This document shows, piece by piece, positions 1-11,509 of a stretch of 64,000 nt of DNA. The position numbers were made by a program, and so were the translations under genes. How positions within the stretch are numbered: the first letter of the stretch is position 1; each line of letters starts with the position of its first letter. Source of the stretch: Paralithodes platypus (Eukaryota > Arthropoda > Malacostraca > Decapoda > Lithodidae). The DNA lies in the NCBI GenBank assembly GCA_032716605.1, contig CM064506.1, positions 1,712,493-1,776,492 of the forward strand, in the 5' to 3' direction. Below the pieces are notes generated by a model. That model searched no databases, was not told the origin of the DNA, and saw only the letters and a program-made list of their open reading frames with translations.

Positions 1-96
1 AGTTTTCCACAGCGATTTTGATTAGTTCTATTGCGTTTATCTTGTCATCCCAGTTTTGGTTTGTTTATTTTGAAAGTTTCGCATTATAATTATAAA
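1..96 (+). repeat. Fold-back family A repeat, partial copy
   Basis: Matches the dispersed family that reads CCACATAGCGATTTTGAT ... TTGGTTTGTTTA ... CATTATAAT elsewhere in the window (for example 21296-21488 and 22241-22437). The left part lies outside the window. No coding capacity. Confidence 0.7.
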
Positions 97-489
97 TTAT
101 ACGGTAATGTAGTTTCTGTTGGCATATTTTGTTACAGCTTACTTTTTTGAAACTTTCACCATTTCTTTCTCTTTGGTAAACCATGTACTGTATTAAATTT
201 GTTGACCTACCAATATTTTGACAATGCGGGCTCGATCCACCGACCCTTTGATCAGCAGCCGACGTGCCTGACTATGCCACGGCTCTTATTAGTCTTTATT
301 ATTGTAGAAGCATGGATCAGATTATAGTTTATAGTTCAAATTATGCTTTTGAAAGTGATAAAGTGGTGAAAATCATGTTATTTCAGGTTTATTTTCTTGT
401 ATTCCTTCTCGTAGTCATTAAAGTCTTTAAACAAAAATGCTCCAGTGCCCTCCCTTCCACTTCTATCAGACCCTTCTTTGATTTTGTTT
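97..489. other. No recognisable feature
   Basis: AT-rich sequence with no supported gene or repeat. The small open frame at 264-527 has no recognisable motif and I treat it as chance. Confidence 0.5.
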
Positions 490-1183
490 GGGATCTCTGT
501 TCTACAATGAAAGGCAAGTATAAATAATAGCCTTTTGTGGTAATAAGTTTCATTGAGTTCACAGTATTTTAAAGTTAATTGGTGGGTTGGTGATATGAAT
601 TTATAATCCTATACATTCCAGTCTTCAAACCAAATTATTAGTTTAACCCTCTGTTCTTTCTTGATCCTCCCTGTTGCGGTGACTGGGGCCTTGACTCCAA
701 CCTCCATGACGGTGATCTGAAGCACAAGATTGTGCGGCTTTGGTCAGCTGGGCTGCCTGGGTTTCCCTCCCTGTGGTGGTCTGAGGCGGAGTTTATTGGT
801 CCAGCTCAAACACCACTTGGATAGACACTAAAAGAGGAGACGGAGACTCTGACGCCTGTGTAGTTATCTGGAGAAAACGGCACATTTAACATCCAGAAGA
901 ATACGGTATGTGTGGGGATGCTTACTTTACTCCCATTTCCATTAACCCCTTCTGTACTGTAAAGTTCAAATTCTGGCAAATATTAGATTTTACTCAGATT
1001 AGGAAGAGTCTACCAATGAAAAGGCTAGGCATGTCAATTGATCACTTTTCCTGTCCTATATCCCTACCAAGCTTCATAAAATTTACATGTAGGCTGTAGG
1101 TGAACAAAAATCTATCTCGCTGGTACAGAAGAGGTTATTCTGGTAGTTTGCACTTGGTCCCTTTTAGCTTGAGAACTACAGTA

Positions 1184-1683
1184 CAGTCCTCCCTCGGGTA
1201 GCGTGGGTATATCGTACTGGGACCGCGCCGCGCTACGCAAACACGCGCTACACAAAGCAAAGAACTTATGGGATTAATTCTATTGGTTCTGGCCACTTCC
1301 CCAAAGTCACCTTTTTGACCCATTTACCACCCAATTTATCTATTTATTTGTCAGTATTATTACGTTGGCAACATACCTTCATACTAGGGGTCAATAATAT
1401 ATCCAATTAAGACCATTGGTACTATGAAATGCCATTTATTTGACACGAAAACAATGCTGCTCAGCTGTAGTACAACAATAACAAACCACATGTCTGCGTG
1501 AGAGGCAGGCGGCGGCAGCTTGGCTAAACTTGCCAACAATCTACCGCCTTCATTAGAGTTATAGTTTAATGTATTTTTCTTTGGCTTTTACTAATTATAA
1601 ATATTATTTGGTAAAATGAAATTCAATTCCATAAGAGTAAATTATAATAAAATTTTATTGCATACAGAAATAACTCGGGTTTA

Positions 1684-1740
<57 letters not shown>

Positions 1741-2069
1741 ACTCAACAATAACACACACACACTGACTCAACAATAACACACGGAAAATCAGCTGACGAA
1801 TCTCGGGTGTTTCAAATTAACTTGCATTGAAAGTATATTCGTTGTATAAGGCCATCCATGGTTTTGGAAGTTTATAAATGTGTCTTATACACGCCGGTAT
1901 ATACGGGTCTGACGAGTCTGCCGTCACAGGCCGACAGATGCCGACCAGCAGCCACCCGCCACGAGCGCTACATAAACAAAGCGTGTTAGATGCTGACTCG
2001 GCACATTTGGGGTACCCGTGTTAGAGCAAAACCGCACTGTCCAAAGCCGCACTACCCGAGGGAGGACTG
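1184..2069. mobile_element. Non-autonomous TA-flanked TIR transposon (pogo/Tigger-like), 886 bp
   Basis: The ends are an exact 18-bp inverted repeat, CAGTCCTCCCTCGGGTAG on the left and its complement on the right. The element is flanked by TA at 1182-1183 and 2070-2071. CAGT termini plus a TA duplication are typical of the pogo/Tigger branch of Tc1/mariner. There is no transposase frame, so it is non-autonomous. The paralogous duplication copy near 3950 reads straight through, giving an empty site. A (CA)n microsatellite lies inside at about 1683-1738. The superfamily call is inferred from termini only. Confidence 0.85.
1683..1738. repeat. (CA)n microsatellite
   Basis: An uninterrupted run of about 28 CA dinucleotides inside the TIR element, followed by two short CACACAC-CTGACTCAACAATAA repeats up to about 1780. 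Confidence 0.95.
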
Positions 2070-2618
2070 TATTTAATACATTTTTAAAGCAGATTGATAT
2101 TTGGTACCAATGCAATGTTTCAGTTAAAACTATCCCTAAAATGCCATCCAATCTGCCAAATCAACCCTATTGAAATTTTTAGTCTGCAAAACTTAATAAA
2201 CCCACGGTGTACCTCTCCTACCGTTATTCTTCAAATGGATGGCAACTGGTCTAACAAATTTCAATAAAATCACATTAACATATTCAAAAGAAATTGCTTA
2301 TTGATGGCATTATAACTACTAAACTCTGTAATGGTCTGTCACTGGTGTTCAATTTCATACAGTACTGCGTTGTTACAGTAATTTACTTCTCGTTGCCATT
2401 AAAACTAGCGTATCCTACTGACTGACTAGGAATAGGGCCGAACTATATTTTTCACCGATCATGATAGTTTATCCAGGAATAAGGGGCTTTAGTTTCAATG
2501 TTCATTAAGTTTTCTAAACCTGCTCCATCAGGTCTGATGTGGGCTGTCGAAGTTGAGAGTGATGTGTGGTGCCGAGGGAGACCTGAGAGGCGGTGTGGTG
2601 AGACGTTAGGCCTCGAGA

Positions 2619-3180
2619 TGTGGCGGACGGAGAGCCCTGCTGGTGGTGGTGTGTGGCAGACGGAGAGCCCTGCTGGTGGTGGTGTGTGGCAGACGCAGAG
2701 CCCTGCTGGTGGTGGTGTGTGTCAGACGCAGAGCCCTGCTGGTGGTGGTGTGTGGCAGACGCAGAGCCCTGCTGGTGGTGGTGTGTGGCAGACTCAGAGC
2801 CCTGCTGGTGGTGGTGTGTGGCAGACGCAGAGCCCTGCTGGTGGTGGTGTGTGGCAGAGGCAGAGCCCTGCTGGTGGTGGTGTGTGGCAGACGCAGAGCC
2901 CTGCTGGTGGTGGTGGTGTGTGGCAGACGCAGAGCCCTGCTGGTGGTGGTGTGTGGCAGACGCAGAGCCCTGCTGGTGGTGGTGTGTGGCAGACGCAGAG
3001 CCCTGCTGGTGGTGGTGTGTGGCAGACGCAGAGCCCTGCTGGTGGTGGTGTGTGGCGGACTCTTGATCCCTGATGGTGGTGATGTGATGGATGCAGATCC
3101 CTGGTGGTGATGATGTGTGGTGGACGCAGAGCCCTGCTGATGGTGGTGTGTGGTGGACGCAGCTCCATGGCGGTGGTGGT
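2619..3180. repeat. 33-bp GC-rich minisatellite
   Basis: About 13 near-perfect copies of a 33-bp unit built around CAGAGCCCTGCTGGTGGTGG run from 2619 to about 3057, followed by degenerate units to 3180. One unit near 2910 carries an extra GGT. Because 33 is a multiple of three, all three plus frames and two minus frames stay open across the array, so the long low-complexity ORFs (for example repeated WQTQSPAGGGV) are not evidence of a protein. No start context, signal or conserved domain supports coding. Confidence 0.93.
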
Positions 3181-3182
3181 GT

Positions 3183-4102
3183 CACGGATCTACAGTGAAA
3201 GGAAAGTATAAATGTCTTTTTGTATATGGAAAGATAATCGGATATATAATTTGAATTATCTTCATGAGGGATAAAATGGCCTTTCATGGTAATTAGTTTA
3301 ATTTATTTCAATCATTAGGTTTAATTGGAAGTTTATTGGTGGGTTGGTGATATGAATTTCTAATCCTATACATTCCAGTCTTCAAACCAAATTATTAGTT
3401 TAACACTGTTCTTTCTTGACCCTCCCCGTCCTGTTGCGGTGACTGGCCTGGACTCCAACCTCCGTGACTTCTCGACCACGTGAAGATATTGTTGGTCAGC
3501 TCGGCCGCCTGGGATTCCCTCCCCTTGGTGGTCTGTGGCAGGGTTTATTGGTCCGGCCCAAACACCCCTTCAATGAACACAAAGAGTAGACTGAAACTCC
3601 GCAACTCTCCAAGTAAACGGGATATTTAACATCAAGAATAATAAGGTATGTGTGCAGATGATTACTGTACAGTATTCCCATTTCCATTAACTTTGTAGCC
3701 TACCGCAATGTTAAAATACTGGTGTATATTAGATTTGACTCTGATTAGGAAGGTTGTCTAGCAATGAAAGGCTTTACTTGCCAATTGATCTATTTTCCTG
3801 CCATATATCCCTACCAAGCTTCAGAAAATGTAAATGTAGCTGAACAAATATAAAAGATATCGTTGGTACAGAAGTGTACAAAACTGTAACCTGTTATGTA
3901 GAAGAGGTTATTCTGGTAGTTTGCACTTGGTCACTTATAGCTTTGAAGTGTATTTAAAGCAGATTGATATTGGATGCTAATGCAATGTTTCGGTTAAAAC
4001 TCCAAAATGCAATCCAATTCTGCCAAATCAACCATATTGACATTTATAGTCTGGCCAAGCTAATAAACTCCTATCGTACAGTACAGTACTGCATTGTTCA
4101 GT
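3183..4102. repeat. Right copy of the segmental duplication
   Basis: Parallel to 490-2390 but lacking the 886-bp transposon: near 3945 the sequence passes from TAGCTTTGAAGTG directly to TATTTAAAGCAGATTG. The copy ends at CAGTACTGCATTGTTCAG, where the 327-bp satellite begins. Confidence 0.8.
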
Positions 4103-6718
4103 AATTATTATGTTCCTTCCAACAACCAACTATACTCCTAAAATCGATTAATGAAATTTACAAACACATGTGGCAGTCCGTGGATTCGAATCCAGGATGC
4201 TCACACCGAAAATCAACACCTTATGCATCGCACCACGTAGACAGTTAAAGAATGGTGGACACTGCCTACGATTTATTATGCAACTTCGAATCCTGCATAT
4301 CAATCTAAGCATGTACACACATCCCAACTGCAACTCAGGTAGGCTATGCATATGTGAATGGAAAGAGCAATTAATGGGGCCTTAACCACTAGGGAAGTCC
4401 TCTCGATAAATTACCCCTGAACCAATATCAATTATTATGTTCCTTCCAACAACCAACTATACTCCTAAAATCGATTAATGAAATTTACAAACACATGTGG
4501 CAGTCCGTGGATTCGAATCCAGGATGCTCACACCGAAAATCAACACCTTATGCATCGCACCACGTAGACAGTTAAAGAATGGTGGACACTGCCTACGATT
4601 TATTATGCAACTTCGAATCCTGCATATCAATCTAAGCATGTACACACATCCCAACTGCAACTCACGTAGGCTATGCATATGTGAATGGAAAGAGCAATTA
4701 ATGGGGCCTTAACCACTAGGGAAGTCCTCTCGATAAATTACCCCTGAACCAATATCAATTATTATGTTCCTTCCAACAACCAACTATACTCCTAAAATCG
4801 ATTAATGAAATTTACAAACACATGTGGCAGTCCGTGGATTCGAATCCAGGATGCTCACACCGAAAATCAACACCTTATGCATCGCACCACGTAGACCGTT
4901 AAAGAATGGTGGACACTGCCTACGATTTATTATGCAACTTCGAATCCTGCATATCAATCCAAGCATGTACACACATCCCAACTGCAACTCACGTAGGCTA
5001 TGCATATGTGAATGGAAAGAGCAATTAATGGGGCCTTAACCACTAGGGAAGTCCTCTCGATAAATTACCCTGAACCAATATCAATTATTATGTTCCTTCC
5101 AACAACCAACTATACTCCTAAATCGATTAATGAAATTTACAAACACATGTGGCAGTCCGTGGATTCGAATCCAGGATGCTCACACCGAAAATCAACACCT
5201 TATGCATCGCACCACGTAGACAGTTAAAGAATGGTGGACACTGCCTACGATTTATTATGCAACTTCGAATCCTGCATATCAATCTAAGCATGTACACACA
5301 TCCCAACTGCAACTCACGTAGGCTATGCATATGTGAATGGAAAGAGCAATTAATGGGGCCTTAACCACTAGGGAAGTCCTCTCGATAAATTACCCCTGAA
5401 CCAATATCAATTATTATGTTCCTTCCAACAACCAACTATACTCCTAAAATCGATTAATGAAATTTACAAACACATGTGGCAGTCCGTGGATTCGAATCCA
5501 GGATGCTCACACCGAAAATCAACACCTTATGCATCGCACCACGTAGACAGTTAAAGAATGGTGGACACTGCCTACGATTTATTATGCAACTTCGAATCCT
5601 GCATATCAATCTAAGCATGTACACACATCCCAACTGCAACTCACGTAGGCTATGCATATGTGAATGGAAAGAGCAATTAATGGGGCCTTAACCACTAGGG
5701 AAGTCCTCTCGATAAATTACCCCTGAACCAATATCAATTATTATGTTCCTTCCAACAACCAACTATACTCCTAAAATCGATTAATGAAATTTACAAACAC
5801 ATGTGGCAGTCCGTGGATTCGAATCCAGGATGCTCACACCGAAAATCAACACCTTATGCATCGCACCACGTAGACAGTTAAAGAATGGTGGACACTGCCT
5901 ACGATTTATTATGCAACTTCGAATCCTGCATATCAATCTAAGCATGTACACACATCCCAACTGCAACTCACGTAGGCTATGCATATGTGAATGGAAAGAG
6001 CAATTAATGGGGCCTTAACCACTAGGGAAGTCCTCTCGATAAATTACCCCTGAACCAATATCAATTATTATGTTCCTTCCAACAACCAACTATACTCCTA
6101 AAATCGATTAATGAAATTTACAAACACATGTGGCAGTCCGTGGATTCGAATCCAGGATGCTCACACCGAAAATCAACACCTTATGCATCGCACCACGTAG
6201 ACAGTTAAAGAATGGTGGACACTGCCTACGATTTATTATGCAACTTCGAATCCTGCATATCAATCTAAGCATGTACACACATCCCAACTGCAACTCACGT
6301 AGGCTATGCATATGTGAATGGAAAGAGCAATTAGTGGGGCCTTAACCACTAGGGAAGTCCTCTCGATAAATTACCCCTGAACCAATATCAATTATTATGT
6401 TCCTTCCAACAACCAACTATACTCCTAAAATCGATTAATGAAATTTACAAACACATGTGGCAGTCCGTGGATTCGAATCCAGGATGCTCACACCGAAAAT
6501 CAACACCTTATGCATCGCACCACGTAGACAGTTAAAGAATGGTGGACACTGCCTACGATTTATTATGCAACTTCGAATCCTGCATATCAATCTAAGCATG
6601 TACACACATCCCAACTGCAACTCACGTAGGCTATGCATATGTGAATGGAAAGAGCAATTAATGGGGCCTTAACCACTAGGGAAGTCCTCTCGATAAATTA
6701 CCCCTGAACCAATATCAG
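4101..6718. repeat. 327-bp satellite, eight tandem copies, SINE-derived
   Basis: Eight almost identical units have period 327 (one of 325 bp from two single-base deletions near 5070 and 5121). Internal landmarks fall at 4148, 4475, 4802, 5127, 5454, 5781, 6108 and 6435. Each unit, read on the minus strand, contains a tRNA-like block: GTGGTGCGATGCATAAGG, then the self-complementary box B GGATTCGAATCC, then GGACTGCCACATGTG and a tail near AGTTGGTTGTTGGAAGGAAC. That order matches the dispersed SINE family B. The 67- and 71-residue ORFs repeated in each unit are shadows. Substitutions are few, implying recent amplification or homogenisation. Confidence 0.95.
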
Positions 6719-7157
6719 ATTATAAAAGTTAATTAATTTTTCTACTTGTATTACAGCGCAAGAAGACCGACTGGGAAGATCGTACCTTGAATCAACGATG
6801 ATAAAGACTACTACTCGACAGGACTAATCTACTACTACTCTACAGTACATGACAAATATTCTACTACTACTACTACTACTACTGTACTCTACAAGAGTAA
6901 TCTTCGGTTAGTATTTTTGTATTTTAAGTTTAGCGGTCTTTGTACAGTTGCCCAGTTAAGTTGTTCCTTGTTTAAATTTGTCTGAAATAATATTGGGACC
7001 TTTTAATTATGAATTTAGTAATTGTCTGAGTTAAGTATTACATAAGAACTTTTAATGTGGACGTTCAATTTCCCTGTGTAAGATCACATAATGGCAGCAG
7101 TTATGTGGGCAACTGTACATGCTTTATTGTAAATGGAGTTGCATTGTTTAATGTAAA
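6719..7157. other. Unannotated AT-rich stretch with a CTA microsatellite
   Basis: Contains a short (CTA)n run near 6860-6885. TTGTATTACAGCGCAAGA at about 6745 resembles the ACAGCACAAGACC block seen at 10603 and 16699, so part of it is probably an older dispersed repeat. No gene. Confidence 0.5.
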
Positions 7158-7262
7158 ATAGGAAGTTATAATGTAAAACTTGCAAAATAAACAAACCAAG
7201 AGTTATATGAACACAGTAAAAAGACAACGTGCAAATTAAAGTGTGAAATATAAGTTTGATTA
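7158..7262 (-). repeat. Fold-back family A repeat, partial
   Basis: ATGTAAAACTTGCAAAATAA opens a partial family A arm, which loses similarity after about 7230. Followed at 7262-7345 by a CAGATTACCCAGACCAC ... GCTCCATACGGAACTC block that recurs inverted at 52410-52470. Confidence 0.7.
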
Positions 7263-7380
7263 ATATTTGGCTTAGTTAAGTGCAGCAGATTACCCAGACC
7301 ACGGAGCTCCATACGGAACTCTTAGGTCCAGCATATTTGGCTTAATACTAGTTTTAATGTGTTGTCTACTTTAATTTAAT

Positions 7381-7702
7381 TGCGCTTTCCATTCACATAT
7401 GCATAGCCTACGTGAGTTGTAGTTGGGATGTGTGTACATGCTTAGATTGATATGCAGGATTCGAAGTTGCTTGCATAATAAATCTTAGGCAGTGTCCACC
7501 ATCCTTTAACTGTCTTCGTGGTGCAATGCATAAGGTGTTGGTTTTCGGTGTGAGCGTCCTGGGTTCGAATCCACGGACTGCCACATGTGTTTGTAAATTT
7601 CATTAGTCAATTTTAGGAGTATAGTTGGTTGTTGGAAGGAACATAATAATTGATATTGGTTCAGGGGTAATTTATCGAGAGGACTTCCCTAGTGGTTAAC
7701 CT
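7381..7702 (+). repeat. Solo inverted relative of the 327-bp satellite unit
   Basis: Reverse-complement homologue of the 4.1-6.7 kb unit, from TTTCCATTCACATATGCATA to GACTTCCCTAGTGGTTAA. It keeps a good pol III-like box B, GGGTTCGAATCC, and adds a small TTGC duplication. It is diverged from the array, so it is probably an ancestral SINE-like copy rather than an array member. Confidence 0.88.
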
Positions 7703-8212
7703 CAGTTATGGGGGGGTATGAGACACCACACTCCTGTGCTGACATATTTGAGCTGTTCCCATCACTAAAATATTTATTTTACCATAAATAGCATTTATAC
7801 TTATCCATATGCGCCTATTATAGGTTGATTATAAAGGTATTAACCTGTTACAACAATAAAACAAGTGGAAACAGCGTTTGGATGGTCAAAATCGGCGATA
7901 CAGGCCGGGAGTTGCACAATGTATGGCTGAGGCAACCTCCCAGCCCACCACTTTTCTCCACCTCTGGAGAGAGACTGTCGATCGATACTCTCTCTTGCAC
8001 TCGCTTGCTAACCGTGATGACAACGCCCTGCTACCAACTCGCTAATGTTAGCACGAAAATAGACCACAGGAAAAGGGAATAACAGGGAAAATAGGTGATA
8101 ACTGAAGGAGGGGAGGTGGAGGAGTGATATTTGGCATGGCCCAGGGGCAAAAAAAAACAAAAAACAAAAAAATTGGTGTTTTAAATTGATTTTTTGTCCC
8201 CCTAACTCTTAA

Positions 8213-8650
8213 CCCGTGGAGCCCCGGCTAGTTTTGTAATGTTTGCGCACCAGAACCCGGCCGGTTTTCAAAAAATGGTTTTATTCCAGAAACAATAGCG
8301 AATGGGTTAGGAATGAAGGAAAAACCACGAAAAACCGCTCAAAAAGCTTAAAAAATGGTCCTACAGAGCCCCCGAAAACGGATTTTATAAGAGTAAAAAA
8401 TTGAAGGCAATTATCCCAAAAAACCAGGTTATTGCGCGCTCGCGCGCACGCACGTGGACTTTGAGAGTTTTCAACCATCGGCACGGGTGCGTGGGATACG
8501 TACACAGTTCCCATACAAATCTGAGCCCTCTTGAGTGGCTACACCTGAGGTCACGGTCGGCGCAATTGGGGCGACGCGCCAGGCGCGTCTCTGGGGCTGT
8601 GCGTTACATACATCGCCGACGCGTCAGGCGCGTCGCTGGGGCTGTACGGG
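8213..8650. mobile_element. TTAA-flanked MITE (piggyBac-like)
   Basis: Flanked by TTAA at 8209-8212 and 8651-8654. The ends CCCGTGGAGCCCC and GGGGCTGTACGGG are inverted repeats matching at 11 of 13 positions. A tandem CGCGCCAGGCGCGTC-type GC-rich motif lies near 8570 and 8620. No transposase. TTAA duplication suggests piggyBac-type mobilisation; no empty site was found. Confidence 0.65.
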
Positions 8651-8712
8651 TTAAAGAGTCTTCCCGCAGTCCGCCGGGGGAACTCTTAAGAGTCTTTCTG
8701 CAGTTCCCGGGT

Positions 8713-8985
8713 TAAGGCCCCATTAATTGCTCTTTCCATTCACATATGCATAGCCTACGTGAGTTGCAGTTGGGATGTGTGTACATGCTTAGATTGATAT
8801 GCAGGATTCGAAGTTGCATAATAAATCGTAGGCAGTGTCCACCATCCTTTAACTGCCTTCGTGGTGCGATGCATAAGGTGTTGATTTTCGGTGTGAGCAA
8901 TCCACGGACTGCCACGTGTGTTTGTAAATTTCGGTAATTATTTTAGGAGTATAGTTGGTTGTTGGAAGGAACATAATAATTTAAC
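8713..8985 (+). repeat. Second solo satellite relative, box B deleted
   Basis: Same orientation as the copy at 7381. Reading GTGTGAGCAATCCACGGACT, it lacks about 13 bases that hold the core of box B in all other copies, so the internal pol III promoter should be dead. Adjacent to the TTAA element at 8213-8650. Confidence 0.85.
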
Positions 8986-8987
8986 AC

Positions 8988-9640
8988 ATTTAGTACCAGC
9001 GACGTGAGTTCTACTTTATTTTAGCTATATTTAGACTAAATCATAGAGCTTAAGAAGGATCTGTGGTATTTAACACCTAACGAGCGGCCTAGGCGGTAAT
9101 TTATATGTACCGCCCAGCGGGGTGTTTTTACCCTAAATAGGGTTGTTTACGTGATAATTTTCATGCCTAAATAAGACCCAGAGCGTAAAACCAGTATCTA
9201 TCCCTGAAAGGGCATAAACAGAGCTTTCCAATGACACCCCAACCATCCTTTTACAACTGCTAGTTTTCTTGCAACGATCGCGCAACAAGAGTGCAAAAAC
9301 CATGTACAGTAATTAGGTACTTTCCCTACATAATTCCCTGTGTAGCGAGTGAGTGTGTGAGGGTGGGATTCATGTCAGTTGGCCCACCGCGGTGGTGAGA
9401 GACGGTCATAGCCTTGCTACGCTCCTCACACCGCTCAGCTCTCTCTCTGCAACATTACGTGCTGAAAATGGCACAAGACATAAGTTGTGAACCGCCACTT
9501 AGTCCAAATTTCTTTCACACGACATAAGTTGCGCGCCGCCAATAAAGGGTTAAAAGTGTTGGTCGAGATGGTTTGAAGCCTTATTATTGCTAGAGGTCCT
9601 TCCTAAGCTGAAAAATATTGCCTAATCATTGCCAGAATAT
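8988..9640. mobile_element. Candidate nested TTAA elements
   Basis: TTAACACATTTAGTACCAGC at the left resembles the end of a small family seen intact at 55754-55966. At 9069 a second TTAA begins CACCTAACGAGCGGC, ending near GCGCGCCGCCAATAAAGGG-TTAA at about 9555. The sequence then resumes with AGGTCCTTCCTAAGCTGAA, the internal word of the outer family. Inverted-repeat agreement of the inner element is weak. Confidence 0.4.
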
Positions 9641-9855
9641 TAAAAGGATGTGACCGGTAAGAAGAGATACAGTATATATTGTTTGCTCCCTAGACCTTGA
9701 TGCTTAAAAATACACTCCAAGATTTCTAGTAATTAAGTTTGTAAATTTGTTAATGTCCTAAATGGTTCTATTGGGCGCCATTAAAGCTGCCTAAATGGCA
9801 CAATGGATTATAATGTTGGCAATGGGGCAAACTGTAAAAATGGGTTAAGTGCATC

Positions 9856-9872
9856 TATCTATCTATCTATAT
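9856..9872. repeat. (ATCT)n microsatellite
   Basis: Four to five tandem ATCT units, followed by an ATACTCTGCCC word that recurs elsewhere. Confidence 0.8.
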
Positions 9873-10167
9873 ACTCTGCCCTATCTCCACATTTTGGTAA
9901 AGTAATGGAGCGATTCATGAAGAGGAGAGTCCACATAATAAACACACTAAACAAAAATTATTGAAAAGTATATTTTGAGTACAGTACAGTAGATGGTAAT
10001 ATTTAGTCTTGTAAAATGTAAAGTATAGCCTGTTCATTATAGTTAAGGTATAAATTGAATTTTATTGTCTGTAATTAAAAAAGGGCTAGAGCAAATGAGC
10101 TGTACATTTCTAGCTATTCCTTGGCTGATTGTTTCAAAATAGTATAAATACCGTATAGATTTTAATT

Positions 10168-10440
10168 TTCATTAGTCTTGATAGCGTAATGTTTAAATGC
10201 GCAGAATTTTGGTGCCTAGGTTAGAGTCCTTGGATTTTCATTAGTCTTGATAGCGTATGTTTAAATGCGCAGAATTTTGGTGAGAGTATCCTAGGTTAGA
10301 GTCCTTGGATTTTCATTAGTCTTGATAGCGTAATGTTTAAATGCGCAGAATTTTGGTGAGAGTATCCTAGGTTCGAGTCCTTGGATTGCCACATGTATTT
10401 GTTGATTTCATTGAGTATAGAAATAGTTTGTTCGTGGAAA
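10168..10440 (+). repeat. SINE family B with internal triplication
   Basis: The tRNA-like head (CTTGATAGCGTAATGTTTAA, box B-like GGTTAGAGTCC) is repeated three times, starting at 10177, 10245 and 10321 (spacings 68 and 76 bp), joined by TTGGATTTTCATTAGT. Only the last copy has the better box B GGTTCGAGTCC and runs on into the usual tail, GCCACATGTATTTGTTGATT. The first unit lacks GAGAGTAT. This is the first step of tandem expansion of a SINE head. Confidence 0.85.
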
Positions 10441-10954
10441 AAATATAATGGCTTATTTTACTTATACTTTGACATGGTTTTAGAAGTTAGTGGTTAATAA
10501 TTTTGTAGTAATCTTAATGAATAGGCTAATGATTTTGAGTGTAAACCCATAAGATAGGAAATGGCATCGAATTTGTATAACTAACCTATTTTTCCACTCT
10601 ACAGCACAAGACCTGGACGGATCGTACAGTCATCAACCAAGTCACCGAACATTTCCAAGACCTTCAAACGTCTCTACAATATCTGCAACGTCTCTATCAA
10701 CTTCTCAAGATCCAGGTCTACATTCTCCAATTCATCTCTACAACATCTACTTCAACTACGTACCGCTTCTGTAAATAAGGTTGGTCATTTAGATAGGATA
10801 TATTATTTTGTTATGCTGGAATTTTTGGTTGTAAATTAGTCTTACAATGTTAAAGAATGATCCCCCCCCCCTCTTCCCCCCAAAGAAAATATAATAAATA
10901 CTAATAATAAATACAATATGCCAGAGTATATACTGTACATTCATACAATATCAA

Positions 10955-11085
10955 AAATATAATGCATAAGCGTGTTGATTTTGGGTGTGAGCGTCCTGGG
11001 TTCGAATCCCTGGACTGCCACATGTTTTTATAATTTCATTAATAGAGTTTAGGAGTAAAGTTGGTTAGTGGAGAGAACATCATAA
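10955..11085 (+). repeat. SINE family B copy
   Basis: ATGCATAAGCGTGTTGATTT, then box B GGGTTCGAATCCC and GACTGCCACATG, then tail AGTAAAGTTGGTTAGTGG. Intermediate between the 327-bp satellite unit and the other family B copies. Confidence 0.8.
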
Positions 11086-11235
11086 ATAAATATATCAAAA
11101 TTTATTGATAAATATTAAAAGTAATTAATACAGTAAAAGTTTAATATGCACGGAAGTAAATGTTTTGTTTAAAATGATAAAAATGTTGCTCGATTGTTTG
11201 GTATTGAATTAACAAATAATTAAAGAAAGTTCTGG

Positions 11236-11375
11236 CAAAATGCATAACTGGTAGTAAGTGTGCAGAATTTTTGTGTGAGTGTCCTAGGTTCAAGTCCTTG
11301 GAGTGCCACATGTATTTGTCGATTTCATTGAGTTTAGAAGTGAAGTTGGTTGTTGAAAAAAATATAAATAAAAGC
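11236..11375 (+). repeat. SINE family B copy
   Basis: TGCATAACTGGTAGTAAGTG, box B variant GGTTCAAGTCC, GTGCCACATGTATTTGTCGA, tail GAAGTTGGTTGTTG. Confidence 0.78.
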
Positions 11376-11509
11376 ATAAACTATAATGTAGACTTTATAT
11401 TTAAAGTGGGCAATTGAGCAAATGTTTTAAGTTTGGATACTTTGTACAAGAATAAAATAATTAACGTGCACTGAAGTAGGATTTAAAAATTAGTTTCCCA
11501 AATGTTCGC

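Larger units (their letters stand above)
490..2390. repeat. Left copy of a direct segmental duplication (interrupted)
   Basis: Starting near GGATCTCTGTTCTACA, this stretch runs parallel to 3183-4102. Shared blocks include GGTGGGTTGGTGATATGAAT, the ATACATTCCAGTCTTCAAAC block, CTGTTGCGGTGACTGG, and the end near CAGTACTGCGTTGTTACAG. The left copy is broken at 1184-2069 by a transposon absent from the right copy. The two copies differ by many substitutions and small indels, so the duplication is not recent. Confidence 0.8.

Noticed and set aside
2498..3287. Long low-complexity ORFs (191 and 257 residues) as a repeat protein
   Set aside because: All three plus frames and two minus frames are open because the minisatellite unit is 33 bp. 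No start context or domain.
4148..6672. Repeated 67- and 71-residue ORFs as a tandem gene family
   Set aside because: They overlap antisense in each 327-bp unit and cover the SINE-like box B; they are satellite shadows.
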